This document shows positions 22,364 through 36,000 of a stretch of 64,000 nucleotides of DNA, piece after piece. The notes beneath the pieces were generated by a model. It was not told where the DNA came from. It ran no database searches and worked only from the letters and a program-made list of their open reading frames with translations. A program made the position numbers and the translations under genes. This DNA is from Ophthalmolycus amberensis (taxonomy: Eukaryota; Chordata; Actinopteri; Perciformes; Zoarcidae). Position 1 is the stretch's first letter, and each line of letters begins with the position of its first letter. Where the stretch lies: NCBI GenBank assembly GCA_024529925.1, contig JAFEUB010000895.1, positions 62,001 through 126,000 on the forward strand. The letters are read 5' to 3'.

Positions 22364-22830
22364 ATGTACAATACTTCGGAAATTGAGCTCACTTTTAACA
22401 AGAGGGAGGATATTTCCGAAGTTATCAATGGCACTCTGCAGCTTCTCTACAACGTCCTCGTCACCATCAGTCCCACAGCCATGTGGAACGAGTCGTGCGG
22501 GGAGCAGCTGCAGGATTTCGGGCACCCGGAGAAGATCATTATCGGGGTGATGTTGGCGATCATCACGGCGGTCACCGTCATGGGGAACACGCTGGTGGTG
22601 ATCGCTGTGTGCGTGGTGAAGAAACTGAGACAACCTTCAAACTACCTTCTGGTATCTCTAGCAGTGGCGGACCTGTCAGTGGCTATAGTTGTGATGCCTT
22701 TCGTAATAGTGACAGACCTGACCGGGGGCAAGTGGCTTTTTGGAGAGGTGTTCTGCAACATCTTCATCGGCATGGATGTAATGTGCTGCACTGCCTCCAT
22801 CATGACCCTGTGTGTGATCAGCGTCGATAG
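22364..22830 (+). CDS. htr7: htr7 coding exon 1 (N-terminus to TM3)
   Basis: Encodes residues 1-156, from MYNTSEIEL to the CVISVDR end of TM3, with donor AG|GTAAGT. The reading frame continues upstream only through non-ATG codons (a TTG at 22334), so 22364 is preferred. Confidence 0.95.
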
Positions 22831-25800
22831 GTAAGTTGCGAAAAGTTAGCAATAAGCTGCTTTGATAATGAAGCCTGTTAATTCGCAGTGGCACCACAAT
22901 TACGATTAAACCACAATTAAAACCGCTAAACCACCGAGGGCAGGAACAGTTCAAGTGCCAAATGAACTAATGAATTTGTTTTGTGCCAGAGAATGACATT
23001 TTAATGCCTCATTCAAGATCAACCGTTCCTGATCTGTGCGTTTAAAACCACTGAACCAGAAAATGAATATGCAGACTGTGATTAATTTATAGCACGCTTA
23101 ATTAATTTGCTTGACCGGACTATGATCAGCGTTTCCTTTACGCAGTTGGGATCAGCGCCCATCGACCTCATAGCTGATGACTTTGATATGTGATTTACAT
23201 CTTCCTACAGTTATATTAAGGACACACTGCACCTGCTCTCTATTATTTCGCCCGTAATAATTAATTTAAAGTGCTGTAGGCAAAGTTCACTTCAGAGAAA
23301 ACAGAACTACCATTGCTGTTTTTCTGTTCCGCAACATACAAAAATAGGAGCTTTGCCATTCTGGTGTGCTAAATTATTCATTCAAGTTAGTTCCCAAAAG
23401 CTCCACAGTAAGTTGCTGTAAATTCCACATTAAAATTGGGGGTGTGCACTCATCCCCACCCATCAAGAGCCACTCTGGATCTCAGGTATACACTACAGCT
23501 GAGCTCAGCCTGAAGGCTTGTGACAGATGAGACATGTCCACTTCTCCCACTAAGCCACAATAACATTAAGTCAAATGAATGGTGTCATTGTTCTGCCTCA
23601 GTAAACATAATGAAGACAGAGGCTCGCTGTTGTATTGATGATCTGATTATTCCTCCCGCTTGCTAGTCAGGCATTATTACCTCAGTGCAATACACCCAGA
23701 ATTATGCATGTTTCCTGCTTGTTGATTACACTGAGTACAAGGGACTTAAGTACGCCTGAGGAGCTAATGATATTAGGGGAGGAACAGGATCACATATATC
23801 AATCTGTGTTACAGTGTGATTGACAGAGCTATGAATGTGTTTTGGGCTGATGAAAAGATAGGGTAGGTGATTCAATCTCACACCATGAAATCAAAGTGTG
23901 CACAACCACCAAACCACATCATTCTGGAGGATCTTTTCCATGAATTCCTGCTTCTTGTGGACCTCAAGACTAACTGAGAATTTAAAATAATTATGAAGTC
24001 AGTTTGGGATTATTTTGGCACACAATCGTACAGACAGCTCTGTAAACTGTTTGTGCTGATCTGCATGAAAACAGGCTCATTTTAATTAAACAAAGCAGAG
24101 TGAGTTCGGCATATGATTCACAATGGGAATCCTAGAGATAATTCATTAGAATGGTAATTGCCAATTAGACACATGATTAGCTGTAATTAGGGCTCACTCA
24201 CTGTCATTTAGGATTCCCAAGGACATGCATTGTAAAATTAGGCAGGACAGAAGGGAGAGCTGCAAATGAGGCTCAGGATTGAACAGGTTTGTTTGTGGGG
24301 GTTATGCAGTTCCTGAAAACTAGTGCTCTGCTGCAGAGGGATATTTACTGTCTCTCAGAGCTCCTTTAGGTTTACAGGGCAGAAGATGCATAAATGCACG
24401 CATATGCCAGTATGAACAATGTGGTGCTAGAGTAGTGGTCCTAGTGGTCCCTAGTTTGGGGCCAATTCATTTATGATCTTGCAGGAACTTGACAGGCTTA
24501 AATAGATACTCTCAGAGAAACTGCTGTCATTCTGGTGGAACACAGAATCTTTGACATTCACCATCCGATTTATCGCAAGTGTATTCAGCGCCGGATAAAT
24601 ACACGTAGGCTTCTGGGGTAACAAATTGTTGTTGGCTCCCACAATATAAACTGAAATAATGAAGATTTAATACAACATTTTGACACATGACACTTATACG
24701 TTACAAGACAGGGTCTCAAGATTAGTTAAAGGGATGCGGTATTGCACCTCCGTAAAGTTGGAGGACATTTAAAGAATGATTCAAATGGATGCAGCGCAGC
24801 ATGAGCTATCTTTGAATGTTAAGCATTGGTCAAACCCTCAAAACATTGAACGTTTTCCCATATTGCAAGTCAACAGTATATTTTTGTCAGAGCACCCCTG
24901 CCTGGTAAACTCTCATGTCTTTCAAGCTCCACGCCTTTAGAAAGCTCCATTTGGAGCCAAAGAATACCCTTTTCACAGATTTAGTAGGTACTCACTGTGA
25001 CGAGTAAACTGAACAATGATTTGCAAAATCCATGGAGTGCCTCTTTAAAAATTTCACTTCAATAATAAACAAAACAATCTTACATTAGTTTGAAAGCTGA
25101 ATGTTTAGCCTATTGTCTCTTTCCCCCCAGCAATATGTTAGAAAAATCATCTACTATAGCAATAATGTCCCTTATAAACCTGAGTTTAGTAACCTTTCTC
25201 ACCCAATAAAAGCAAGCTATTGACAGACGTGAAGAAAAGGTGACCCATCCTGTGGCCTGGGTCACGTCAAAATAACTGCAGAATACTCCTCCGTGGTATT
25301 GATTTTATACTGTATGTGCAAATGTGGATTTATGGCTGTGAAAGTCATGCTTATGGATGAGTACCCATTCAGCACCTCCAGCTTCTTTAAGTGGAGATCC
25401 AACACTGCGAATTGAACCTAACACACCACAGCACTGACCCAGTCACAGCAGAAGAGTCCAGCCTGAGTGTTGGGAAGTGAACAAAAGCAAATCTATATAT
25501 GAATGTAGGTCTGCTACTTTCACAAGATATCCCAGCATGCAATTTCGGCTCAGGCTTAGCCACTTTTGTGCCCACATCCATAAAAAGTTAGGCTCTATTT
25601 TGGCTACACTCAGTTTTTACCTTCACTGAGAGTAATACGCTGTATGCTCAATAATTCAAAAGTGAAATATGAATGATTTATTCACAACAGTGGGAAGAGG
25701 GGGTAGTCCTTTTCTGTAGTTTCTCACATGTCCAAGAAAAGACAGGAATGGATATATAGCTCGGCTTAACTACCAGTGAACGTGTGGAAGATGGATGGGA

Positions 25801-28800
25801 TGTAGGCCAAGAAAAAATATCACATAACTGCAGTAATGTAAACTTTTCCACCAAGGTTCAGACGAAAGAAAACACAGTGTAGGTGTGATCACACCCGTAA
25901 GCTTCTGCAAGGGATTTGAGGGAGAAAATCACGCTAGCTTGGACCCTTAGATGGCAGCAGAATTAGCCACAGCCTTCACAAGCTTTCTGCCAACTGGTGT
26001 GTCAATGATGAGCCGCGTTCACACACAGCTCCCGTATTGACCCTCGATCCACATCTGACAATATTTTTGTGAGGTCGGCGAGTAAGTTCCTCCCAGGAGA
26101 GGCAGCGCTTGGTTAGTGCAACTGGGGGACAGTCATCTAGTAGATACTGCTGCTGCCCAGGCTGACGCATCCTCAGGTAATGTGATGTGACGCCTAAGCA
26201 CCACTCTCTCAGGCACTATTCACTTCCCACTTGTCGGGCCACCTCACTGAAATGCGGAGGATTGGACATCTCCTCCTAGGCCAGTGCGATCAGATCAAAG
26301 ACAGACAGTTCATGCTTGTAAAGAAATGCTAAATCGCGTCAGAAAGTGTGTTTTGGCACTAAATAGGATGTTACACGGCATTCTTTAATCTTATGATCCA
26401 AACCAGTTTACAGAGAGTGCTACATTTTAGACGGTTTAGAAATCACAAGAGACACATTGAATGTTTCAAGCCACTACAGCTGTTTCATAGAGAGAAGACA
26501 AACCACTCTCCTTTTTAAAGTATTTAAATTTAAAATCCACCTCATGTAAACAAGGACTTCTTCCGGAGCAAAACTACTGTCAATGAAAACATTTCAGACC
26601 AGCATTAAATAAAAATGCTGGGAGAAGGCATTTGGCAAGTTAATCTTTGATAAGTGCTGTTTGTACTGTCAACCGCAGCTCACTTTCCATCCTATTTGAC
26701 TGTCTGTTTGACTTCTTTTACAGAAGCACATGAAGTGAGAGACAAAATGTCCCCTGATCATGTGGTCAAATAGGGTGGTATGTGTGGGAATGGAGCCGAA
26801 GGGGGTTGAGATGACTGAGAAAAGAAAGTCAAAGGGAGGAGAGCAGAAATGATGGCAGTGGCTTGTTTCTCTTTTGACTTTGTGATTGGTCTTTACTTTT
26901 ACCAGAGGATTACTTGCAAATCATCTTGTATGGTGTAAGCAACCATGATTTGAAAGCCTTGTCGTTGGCTCATTAGTAGAATAAATATATTCAGGTACAG
27001 GATGTGTCTATCGTGGAATGCTGCAATCAGGCCTGGACGTTACCATATTTAGCAGATTTCAATGTGTTTAGATTTCAAGTTTCTTGTGATATGCAATAGG
27101 AAGTAGTATATTGCAATAAGATGCTTGTGGTCTGTTTACCTCCTGATGAAACAGAAAAAGAAAGAAAAACATTTCCAACAACATATACACTAATGTTTAT
27201 GCATCCAAGTGTTCAGGACAAGGATTCTCATACCTCTAAAAACAAGAATCATAGAGATGAAAAGCTGAAGTCAATCATTCAAGCTAACTAAATGCTAACT
27301 ATAGAGAACATGGTCAACATTCATGAGAAATGTAAATGACACTCCTTATCTTGATTTGTCGAATGGCATAAAAGCATGTCCTGACCAAATATTTCCAATT
27401 CCTTTCCAGTTGCATTCTCACTCTGTAGTTCTTTGAAGAGATCCTCCTAATTTGCAAATAGCTTAAGAAAAAGGGCAGGCTACTCAGCGAAGGGCAGAAA
27501 TGCTGACATTAAACTGAATGTGATCTAATAACCAAAACAAGACGAAGAGGAAGATAACAAGACCAAGAGTCTAAAACCATAGCTAGCATCATGCCTGCTA
27601 ACATGCTCAGAATGCCGATGCTAACATGCCGATTTGTTTTTATCAGGTGTAATGTTAAACATGAGTTAAAGTTCTCAAAATGTTTCTGTCACCCCCCCCC
27701 CCCCCCTTTTAGATGAAGAAAAGTTTTTATTTTTGTCCTTCTGTAAACCTAACGACTCTGAATGAACACCATTGCTAAGCACACGCACTCTGAAAACGAC
27801 TGTTTTTACCTGTTAACATGCAAACATTTGCATTATCATGAAATGCCTTGATGAAAAAAAACGTAATGTTTAAACGGCGCAGATATTCATGTTTCACTGA
27901 CACAAAATCTGTGATTTGATTTATTGTGTTGATTCATTGGTTGTCTCTGTAGGGAGCCACTTAAATCAGATTTGCCGACACAACTAATCAGTGAGCTCTT
28001 GAACCAGATCCAGCTATGCATGATGTTTGAATAGTAGCATTGATGGATCAAAGACTGGAATTAAAATATTCAGCCAAAGTGTTTCACAAAATAAAATGAG
28101 GTTATGAAGGAGATTGTTTTGGGCTGTCATGTTGATGTTTTGAGTGATTTGCAAGTTCCTATTATTTGGTAAAAAAACATCTGACCCCAAGTTTGATGTT
28201 TCTGTTTTCCTTCCTTGAACAAAAAATACACACAGTTATTGATGTTTTGAGGGAGTCTTAAGAACCCAGGGTTGATGAAAACTGTTAGAAACCCTTGTTT
28301 AGGGGGGAGCTAGGGGGATCGAACTTTCATACGTCAGCAGCAGTATTGGTACGTGACACCTTCCTGAGCAATTAGAAGATGATGGATTACTAACAGGTCC
28401 ACAGATAGAGATCTGAGTTTTACTTTGCTATTCCCAGCTTGTCACCCTATTTACCCAGCAATCTCTGGGGACAGGGAGAAGAAAAGGGCAAAGTGCTGAG
28501 TGACTTTAGTATGGCATAAATCAAGCTTTGTGTTTGGCATAACAAAGGTGGGGTCCATTATTCATCATGATTGAACAAAGGGCCAACGAGCATTTACCAA
28601 GCAGAGAGATAATGAGTTTCCTGTTGATGGAGCTGAGAGGCTGCAAACACACTATACTGTGGATTGCAGATAATACATTTTGAACGTTAAGCATATTGCT
28701 GCTGTTGCAGAACAATGCAACTCAAGTTTTGGCATTTAGTTCAACTGTGAACATGAACTGAATATTTATACGGTCCATCAAATCCAGGCATAAATGCTCC

Positions 28801-31800
28801 TGTACACAAAAACTGAGTAGTTAAAGGGATAGTTCCAATGTTTTGAAGTGGGGTTGTCAGTATATTACCTACAGTAGATGACGGTTGGCACGTCCCCAGT
28901 TTGGAGAAGCAGACAAGAGTTACTGCATGGAAGCAATGTACTGCTGCGGTTGGGTGCAGCAGCAAAACTTATTTTAGTCACATAAAAGAAAGGCCCAGCT
29001 GACAGAAAATCAGTTTAAGTTAATGCTATATTTAAAATATTTTAGCTTGTTTACCTTGTTGTGAGAAAGCCATTTCTATGCTCTCGAAAGAAAAATAACG
29101 AATATAAAAAAACTAATATTGCCTCGCAGAACACAGGGTTGCTGCTTTGCCGCTGCCTTGATGGAATTAGTTTGTTTGTGTAATTGTGTGACTTTGGTAA
29201 AACCGAATGAATTAAGTTGCACAATAACACAAATAAACTGACCGATCGAGGCAGCGATAGATCAGCGACTCCTGTGTTGTGCAAGGTAAAACTACTATTT
29301 TTTCCAATGGAGTATGCTGGCTTTGAAGAGAGCATGTATAACGTCTTCAGTGTAGACTGTATAGCTGTCTCATGACAAGGTAAACCTGCTAAAATATTCT
29401 AAATATAGTGTACACACAGGTAACTGACTCTGGAAAAGTACCTCATACAACACCAGTTGAAAACATCCAAACTATCCCTTTGACTTAAACCAGTGACCAA
29501 CCTTTTGCATCCATGTGTATTTGTTTAGAGGGAGCATAAAGTCAGTGTAAATGCTTGTATTTGAGCTGACGATGATGATGATGATGATGCTCAACATGTT
29601 CACCACCACCACCGTAGTTTAGCCTGTTAACATGCTGACATATACTAATCAGTACTAAACATAAACCCATAAAGCTGAAGCTGATGGGAATGTCATGACA
29701 AAAGTCAAGGAATCATTAAAGTCATTGGGGAAACATTGTCTGGGGACTTTGACATTTTCTACCAATATATCAAGTAGATTTGCAATATTTCCCTGGATAA
29801 GTGAGAACTTCAACCTGTTGGTGGCACTAGATGAGAAGTCGTGTCTGTAGGATTCATCCTCTGGGGACCATGAATGCCTCTAAAAAATGTCACAGCCATC
29901 CATCCAGCAGTTGTTGGGATATTTCAGTCCAGACCAAAGTGTGGAACGAAAGACCGACCGACATTGCCATCCCTAGAGACACGCAGCTAGCATGGCTAAT
30001 AATATTAGCTTGCTAGCTTAGAACCATTTGCCAGTTTTGGTGAATTGTGTGTGTGTGCCTGTGTCTGTGAGTATGTACACGGAGGATTAGCCCCAGTGAG
30101 ACGAAGAAGGCGTACTATATTGACTTTGCTGTGCAAATTTCAGAGGTACTTTTCTTCAGCTCTACTGTAGCTCTTACGAATTAGAAACCTTCATTTCTTT
30201 TGTCTACATTAAGCTCATTGCGCTGTTTCTAACTCATCATTATGTGCACTGCTTTAGCTACACAACAGTGACCTTTAATTCACCACATCAGTATTGCTAT
30301 CTTGTTGCCCATAATGGTATTTTGTTTGTTTATCTTTCAAATTAGTCTGCATGAAGATGAATCCTGGAAATGTACAAACGTGATACTGTACATACACTGT
30401 AAATATGCTTTGCCAGTAAAAAGAGACTTAATAACTGAGTTATGTTCTCTCTCTCACTGCTCATAGGCGAGATAAACAGCAGTGAAATTGCTCTTGTAAT
30501 GAATATTCCTGTCATCAGCTAGAGTTGTGTCTGGGTAGTGCACACTATGCTCAGAGAGGATGCATAGATTCAACCTCCATATCTTATGATGCATATCACC
30601 TGGTGCAGAATCAAATTACATTCTATTCGCTTTCTTCTCCTGGAAAGCATTAATATCAGTCCCGCTGATGTAAGCAGTAAAGCAGCTATTGTCTATTTTT
30701 TTATCAAAATGGTCCTTTATAGAATATTATTTAAATGTTTGATTTCTAGGTTTTTCATTAAAATTACACACCCAACATCTGGCTGAAGACTGAAGGCATA
30801 CTGGAGATCCAATTAATCATTTAGAAGATCTCAAATCTCCAGTTGAGGTTGAGAACCAGAGAACACAGAAATGCAGGAATCTACATTATGTCAAGAATCA
30901 ATGAGCTGTTTTTCTTTTTCTCATATGACAGTATTGACACTTGGATATAAACCCAGTGAAAGAGAAAACCTATCCATATCTGCTTCTGTGGTGATGTTCA
31001 ATGACTATTTAAACAGTGATAACTCAGCTGTTGCCCTATAGGTATATATGGAAGAGGCCTTAGGCAAAGTCGGGTTTATTTCTATAGTACCCTTGAACAA
31101 CAAGACATAAATACATAAAAAACATTTATATAATTACATTTGTTATGTTGTTATTTTGGGGGAAAGCTTAATTTTTAGGTTCCTGGACTGAATTCACTGA
31201 ATACCAATCATTTAGGGGATTGTCTATTAAATGCACTGCATTCAGGAATAATGACCCTAAAAACATTTAGAAAGGTTATTTGTAGCTGAGGGTTGGATGA
31301 AGTGTGAATTTAATTATTGTCGAACTTACTATCCATGACTTGTACAGGTTTGATCTGGGTTTTGGGTTTGTTTGTACACGATTGAACGTTTTGTTCTATA
31401 AAAGTTCCCAGGAGATAAACAACACATTTGAACCTTGAATTGAAATATGTCAGAACTACATAACAGATAATTTACTATGTGTGTGCACAAGATGAAGCAT
31501 TCATAATAATACAATTCAGCAATAATACAGGTATCTAAAGCATTCTCTTGCCCTTAGCTGAGTTTTTAAATATCTTTGATATTTTCATGACCCAAAAATA
31601 AAAGGTCAGTAAGAGAATACAAGGAGGAGAACAAGCACAGTCTTCAACAGTTTGCCTCCATGTTACATGGTGTCTAGTGACTCAGGAACAAGTTAGATAC
31701 AACTCCTCCGTGCTTGTCCTTTTCCATTTTCAGAGCCACAAAATGATGACATATAATCGACCGCACAGCTACTTCAGCTACTCTAACGGCTGGCTAGATG

Positions 31801-32806
31801 CCAATTTGGAAGAAAGAGAGTCGGCTCAAAAAGGAGCTGCCTGTGGTATCCTTGGTAACTAAAATTGTTCAACATTTTTTTCTAAAGGTCAAAAGTAAAA
31901 TGGACGGAAGCGGGGAATTAGATACCTCCCCCACATCTGAGACTACCTCTGAGCTTATTTAATTTTCGAGGTGTCCTTTGAGAGAACGAGCTCCATCGGT
32001 GACAGAACCAAAGGGAAGGTGACTGAGATGAGAGGCTCTCTCACATCATCGTGACAGGAAAAAGAGAAGACGATGGACTTGCTGGCACGTATTTATTCAC
32101 CTTCCATTAGCATACGTGACTCATTGTATAGTAATGAAGTGAGAGTTAGCGCACTCATTAATATTTGAGTGAGCTTTCTGGGATCTCACTAAATGAGTTT
32201 GCAGAGTTGGGGCTGCTCAAGGGATGCTGACCACAGTAAATGTACATTTTGGTAGGCAATAATAGCACTCCACTTGCCATATTGCATGCAAATTACGGTA
32301 AAGCTTATTCCTGAACATATCCCACTGAGGGATGGATTCAATTTAAATTTTCCTGGTAGAAATATAGGTCTATAGAGGCTTTGTATCTGCACCACAAATC
32401 TGGTCACCATGGCTGCCACTGGATAATGGAAGTGCATTAAAGAATTGACAGAAAGCAAAAAAAGGCTAAATGCACAACGGGTCCGCAAGAATCCATTCAG
32501 AAAGTAAAAGTAAATGGTATGACGTGGCAGACACGGAAAGCTGTTCTTAACTTGTCTCATACTAAAAAACATTCAGGAAAGACCACAGACACAAGGTTTA
32601 TGACTAAAATATTTAGTTGACTGTTTCCGAACAGTGCTGTTCAAAAAAGTCAGAGCATCTTTGTTGTTCATGCAAATGTGAATTTGGTGTTGACCTAATT
32701 ATTGTTTGCTTCCATAACAGGTTATTTATAGTCAGGGCCATGAAAATTAAGGTTGTGACCAATTTGCTTCTGCTCCAGAATATTAACCACAATAAATAGT
32801 AAGACA

Positions 32807-32875
<69 letters not shown>

Positions 32876-32881
32876 CAGAGA

Positions 32882-32963
<82 letters not shown>

Positions 32964-32976
32964 GAGACAGAGAGAC

Positions 32977-33055
<79 letters not shown>

Positions 33056-36000
33056 ATGGTCTGCGTTTCATACAGAATAACTCAAAACACGAGACATAAC
33101 ATGTTAATTTATTGCGTAAACCAGACGGGACGGGACTCAGGACGAATCCCGGTCTCTGGAGTCAAAGTCCTGCACTTTGAATGTCCGGCATAGTAGATAA
33201 ATGTAGCGATTTCTTCACTGTAACACCAACTTAATTGGGAGGACAATTGCGTAATATATCATTTCTAGCAGACAGGGTTGTCCAAAGACACAAAAAAATT
33301 CTTGATGACTTAAAGATAATGATAAAATATTCATCACACATATAAAGGTGATTTCAGAATATCAAAAGGAACTCATTTTGACTAGTTTGGGAAAAAAATA
33401 GGTCTTGGCAATTTGCATGATGGACAAAAAAAGCAAAGAACGTGTGGAAAAAAGCCAAGCCCTATAATTGTCTAACGAAAGATTTTAAAGCATAACCCTG
33501 ATCTTTAGTACGCCACAGTACGTCTCATCATGACTTACTGTGCACTACAGAAAAAAATAAAGTTGATTCTGTTCAACTTAGTTTGTTCAAGCCATGGATC
33601 ACAGATCACGAGATAGAGTGTGAGTGCTTTTGAAGTATCTTGAGGACTGGAAGCGCAAGCTCTCCGAGACTGCCATTATCAGAATGAAGAGGTTGAAAAA
33701 AACACCCATGAAAGATCAGGGCCAGATGATGCTGTCAGAGTCCGCTGGGAAAGGGAGTCCGACGAGTGAGCCGAATAGAGAGAAAAACGTTAAATAATGT
33801 GTGTGATGGGAATTGTGTTTTCTTTCCCCTTTAAACTTATGTTGAACGTACTTATTCAGTTTTGCAATACACACACAGCACGCATGCATACACACATATA
33901 TATACATATAGATTGTATATATAGCATGACAGCTAATATTTCAATCCCTGTATTGTTGAACATTAGTGTGTGTGTGTGCGTGTGTTTGCCTTAAGAGCAG
34001 TGAATGCCTATCTCACAAATCTTCATGAGATGTTGCTGAATTTGTCTGTGTTCAGTCATTTGTTCATAATATGCTTTTTCTCCTGCACTATTCAGTAGAT
34101 GCAGGATGATGGTGCATTAGAGGGGTCAAAACGCTGGTGAGATGATCTAACAGTGTCTGAATATCCTGCACCCCTACACACCTTTCCAACGTTGGAATTT
34201 GGACAATCACGCTCACTTCAGGCAGAGATTGGCCAGGTGTGTGGAAGGGAGACAGTAATCAATTTTCTTATGCACAAACAAGTGCCGCACTACGAATGCC
34301 TCCCGCGAATGATTTCGTCCTTCTCATTTGAATGATTATTGTGTCTTAGCCCTCACTATCCTGGCAGGCTTTTCAAACCTCCTTCCAGTGTGGCAGGTCA
34401 GAGCTCTTTAACCACCTGTTGTGATAGGACGACATGTTAATTTAACTAGTTTGTTTTTCAGAATACCCCACTGTTAAGTCAACTTGCTGTGCTATCTTGT
34501 GGAGGGTTGATCTGCTCAAAGTTGTGATTGCAACTCTACTCATCTGTGGCTTACCTGAACTATACCTTATATTGTGTTGCTGAGTTTATGTGTAGCTTTT
34601 TAGTTGCCATTATCTTCTATTCTATGACCCTATTCTCAATAATCTACTTCGTAGAGCCCGTATAGCGTATTTGCTTTGTTTTCAAAGGACACACTGCTCT
34701 GACAGGGATGGACACGCTGGCTGTTTGAAGGGGAATCCATTTATCATTGTGGCACTAATAGCTGCCCATCATCTCTATTGCTGTGAGAGCCAGTAAGCAC
34801 CCTATAGGGACAGGTGGTGTGCTGTGCAGAGGTCATAAAATATCCACAGTACTGCTTTACAACAATTAGGAGGAAGTAAAACAGACATTATAAAGGCATC
34901 AGGACTTTAAGTCGGATGAGTGGAAGCATTGTTTATAGGTGTGCCTTTCAACTAACCGCAGTGATTTTGTAAATAGCTCACCTTTATGAAAAGCTTACGA
35001 CTCCAACATTATTAGGAGGCGTGATCATTTTTAAATGGTTGTCAGGGGTGCAATCTGTGGGCGATTGAAAACTACAATTATATAGGGAGCCCACAGGTGC
35101 CTTGAGATTTGGGAATCATTCTAGGGATTAAAAGTAATTTTGTGTCAGACATGCCCCTCAAAGTAGTTGCTGTTATTATCCTTGTAGGATGTGTTACTGT
35201 CCTTAAAGACAAATACAGCAACCATCAAAATCCACCATTGATGATTCCAAACTATCTTGCGATTCAATATAGTATGTAGATCACAACTGAACTAAGAGGG
35301 TGGCGCTAAGTATAATCAAAGTCTGAATAATACTTTTTTTAGACGACCAAAAATGTTATAATTAACTATAACTAATTGAAAACACACTGTGTTTCATGGT
35401 AATCTGTTCAATAGCTGAGGAGACATTTCAGTCTGCATCAAAGTGTTGGACCAACAGACTGTGTGACCATCTGACAATGCTATCCCTATCCCACACAGCT
35501 GTTCTGGCTAGAAATAGGTTGAGTGCTTTAGTTTCACCAAAACCAGAAATGAATGAAACCTTAACCTTTCGCTTAACAGCCCATACAGCATTATGTCTCC
35601 CTATCACCCTGTGACTGAAGGAGTAATTTAAGAGTAATTCGGTTATTAGCAGCTATTTTCATGGCTAGATATCACTAGGGGTAAGTGGCAGCATAAAGAT
35701 AAGTCGGAAAATGTGTTTTTGTAATTTGGGTGAACTGCCATTCTATGCTTAATATCGACTCAGACAAGTGCAGCCCAACACTTAGAATCCTGCAGTCACG
35801 TCCTCAAAGTATCATTTCATCAAAACGATTTATTGAGCACAGAATAAGTTCTTAGTTGTCATAAAGTACACACAATTTTGACCTACTCACTTTCTGGTAA
35901 ACACTTCTTTTGTTGCGTCAGTTCGCAAGCATCTTCTTCGACGTGTCAGCTGAAATAAGTGCCAACACTGTTCACAGACTATTTGACACCAGTCTGACCT

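Noticed and set aside
22283..22954. Minus-strand and alternate-frame ORFs over htr7 exon 1
   Set aside because: Shadows of the GC-rich coding exon.
32722..33080. RERERE / LSLSLS proteins on both strands
   Set aside because: Direct translation of the GA microsatellite.
33110..33180. Possible tRNA gene on the minus strand
   Set aside because: Only an anticodon-arm-like segment is visible; no acceptor stem pairs and the sequence resembles a repeat.
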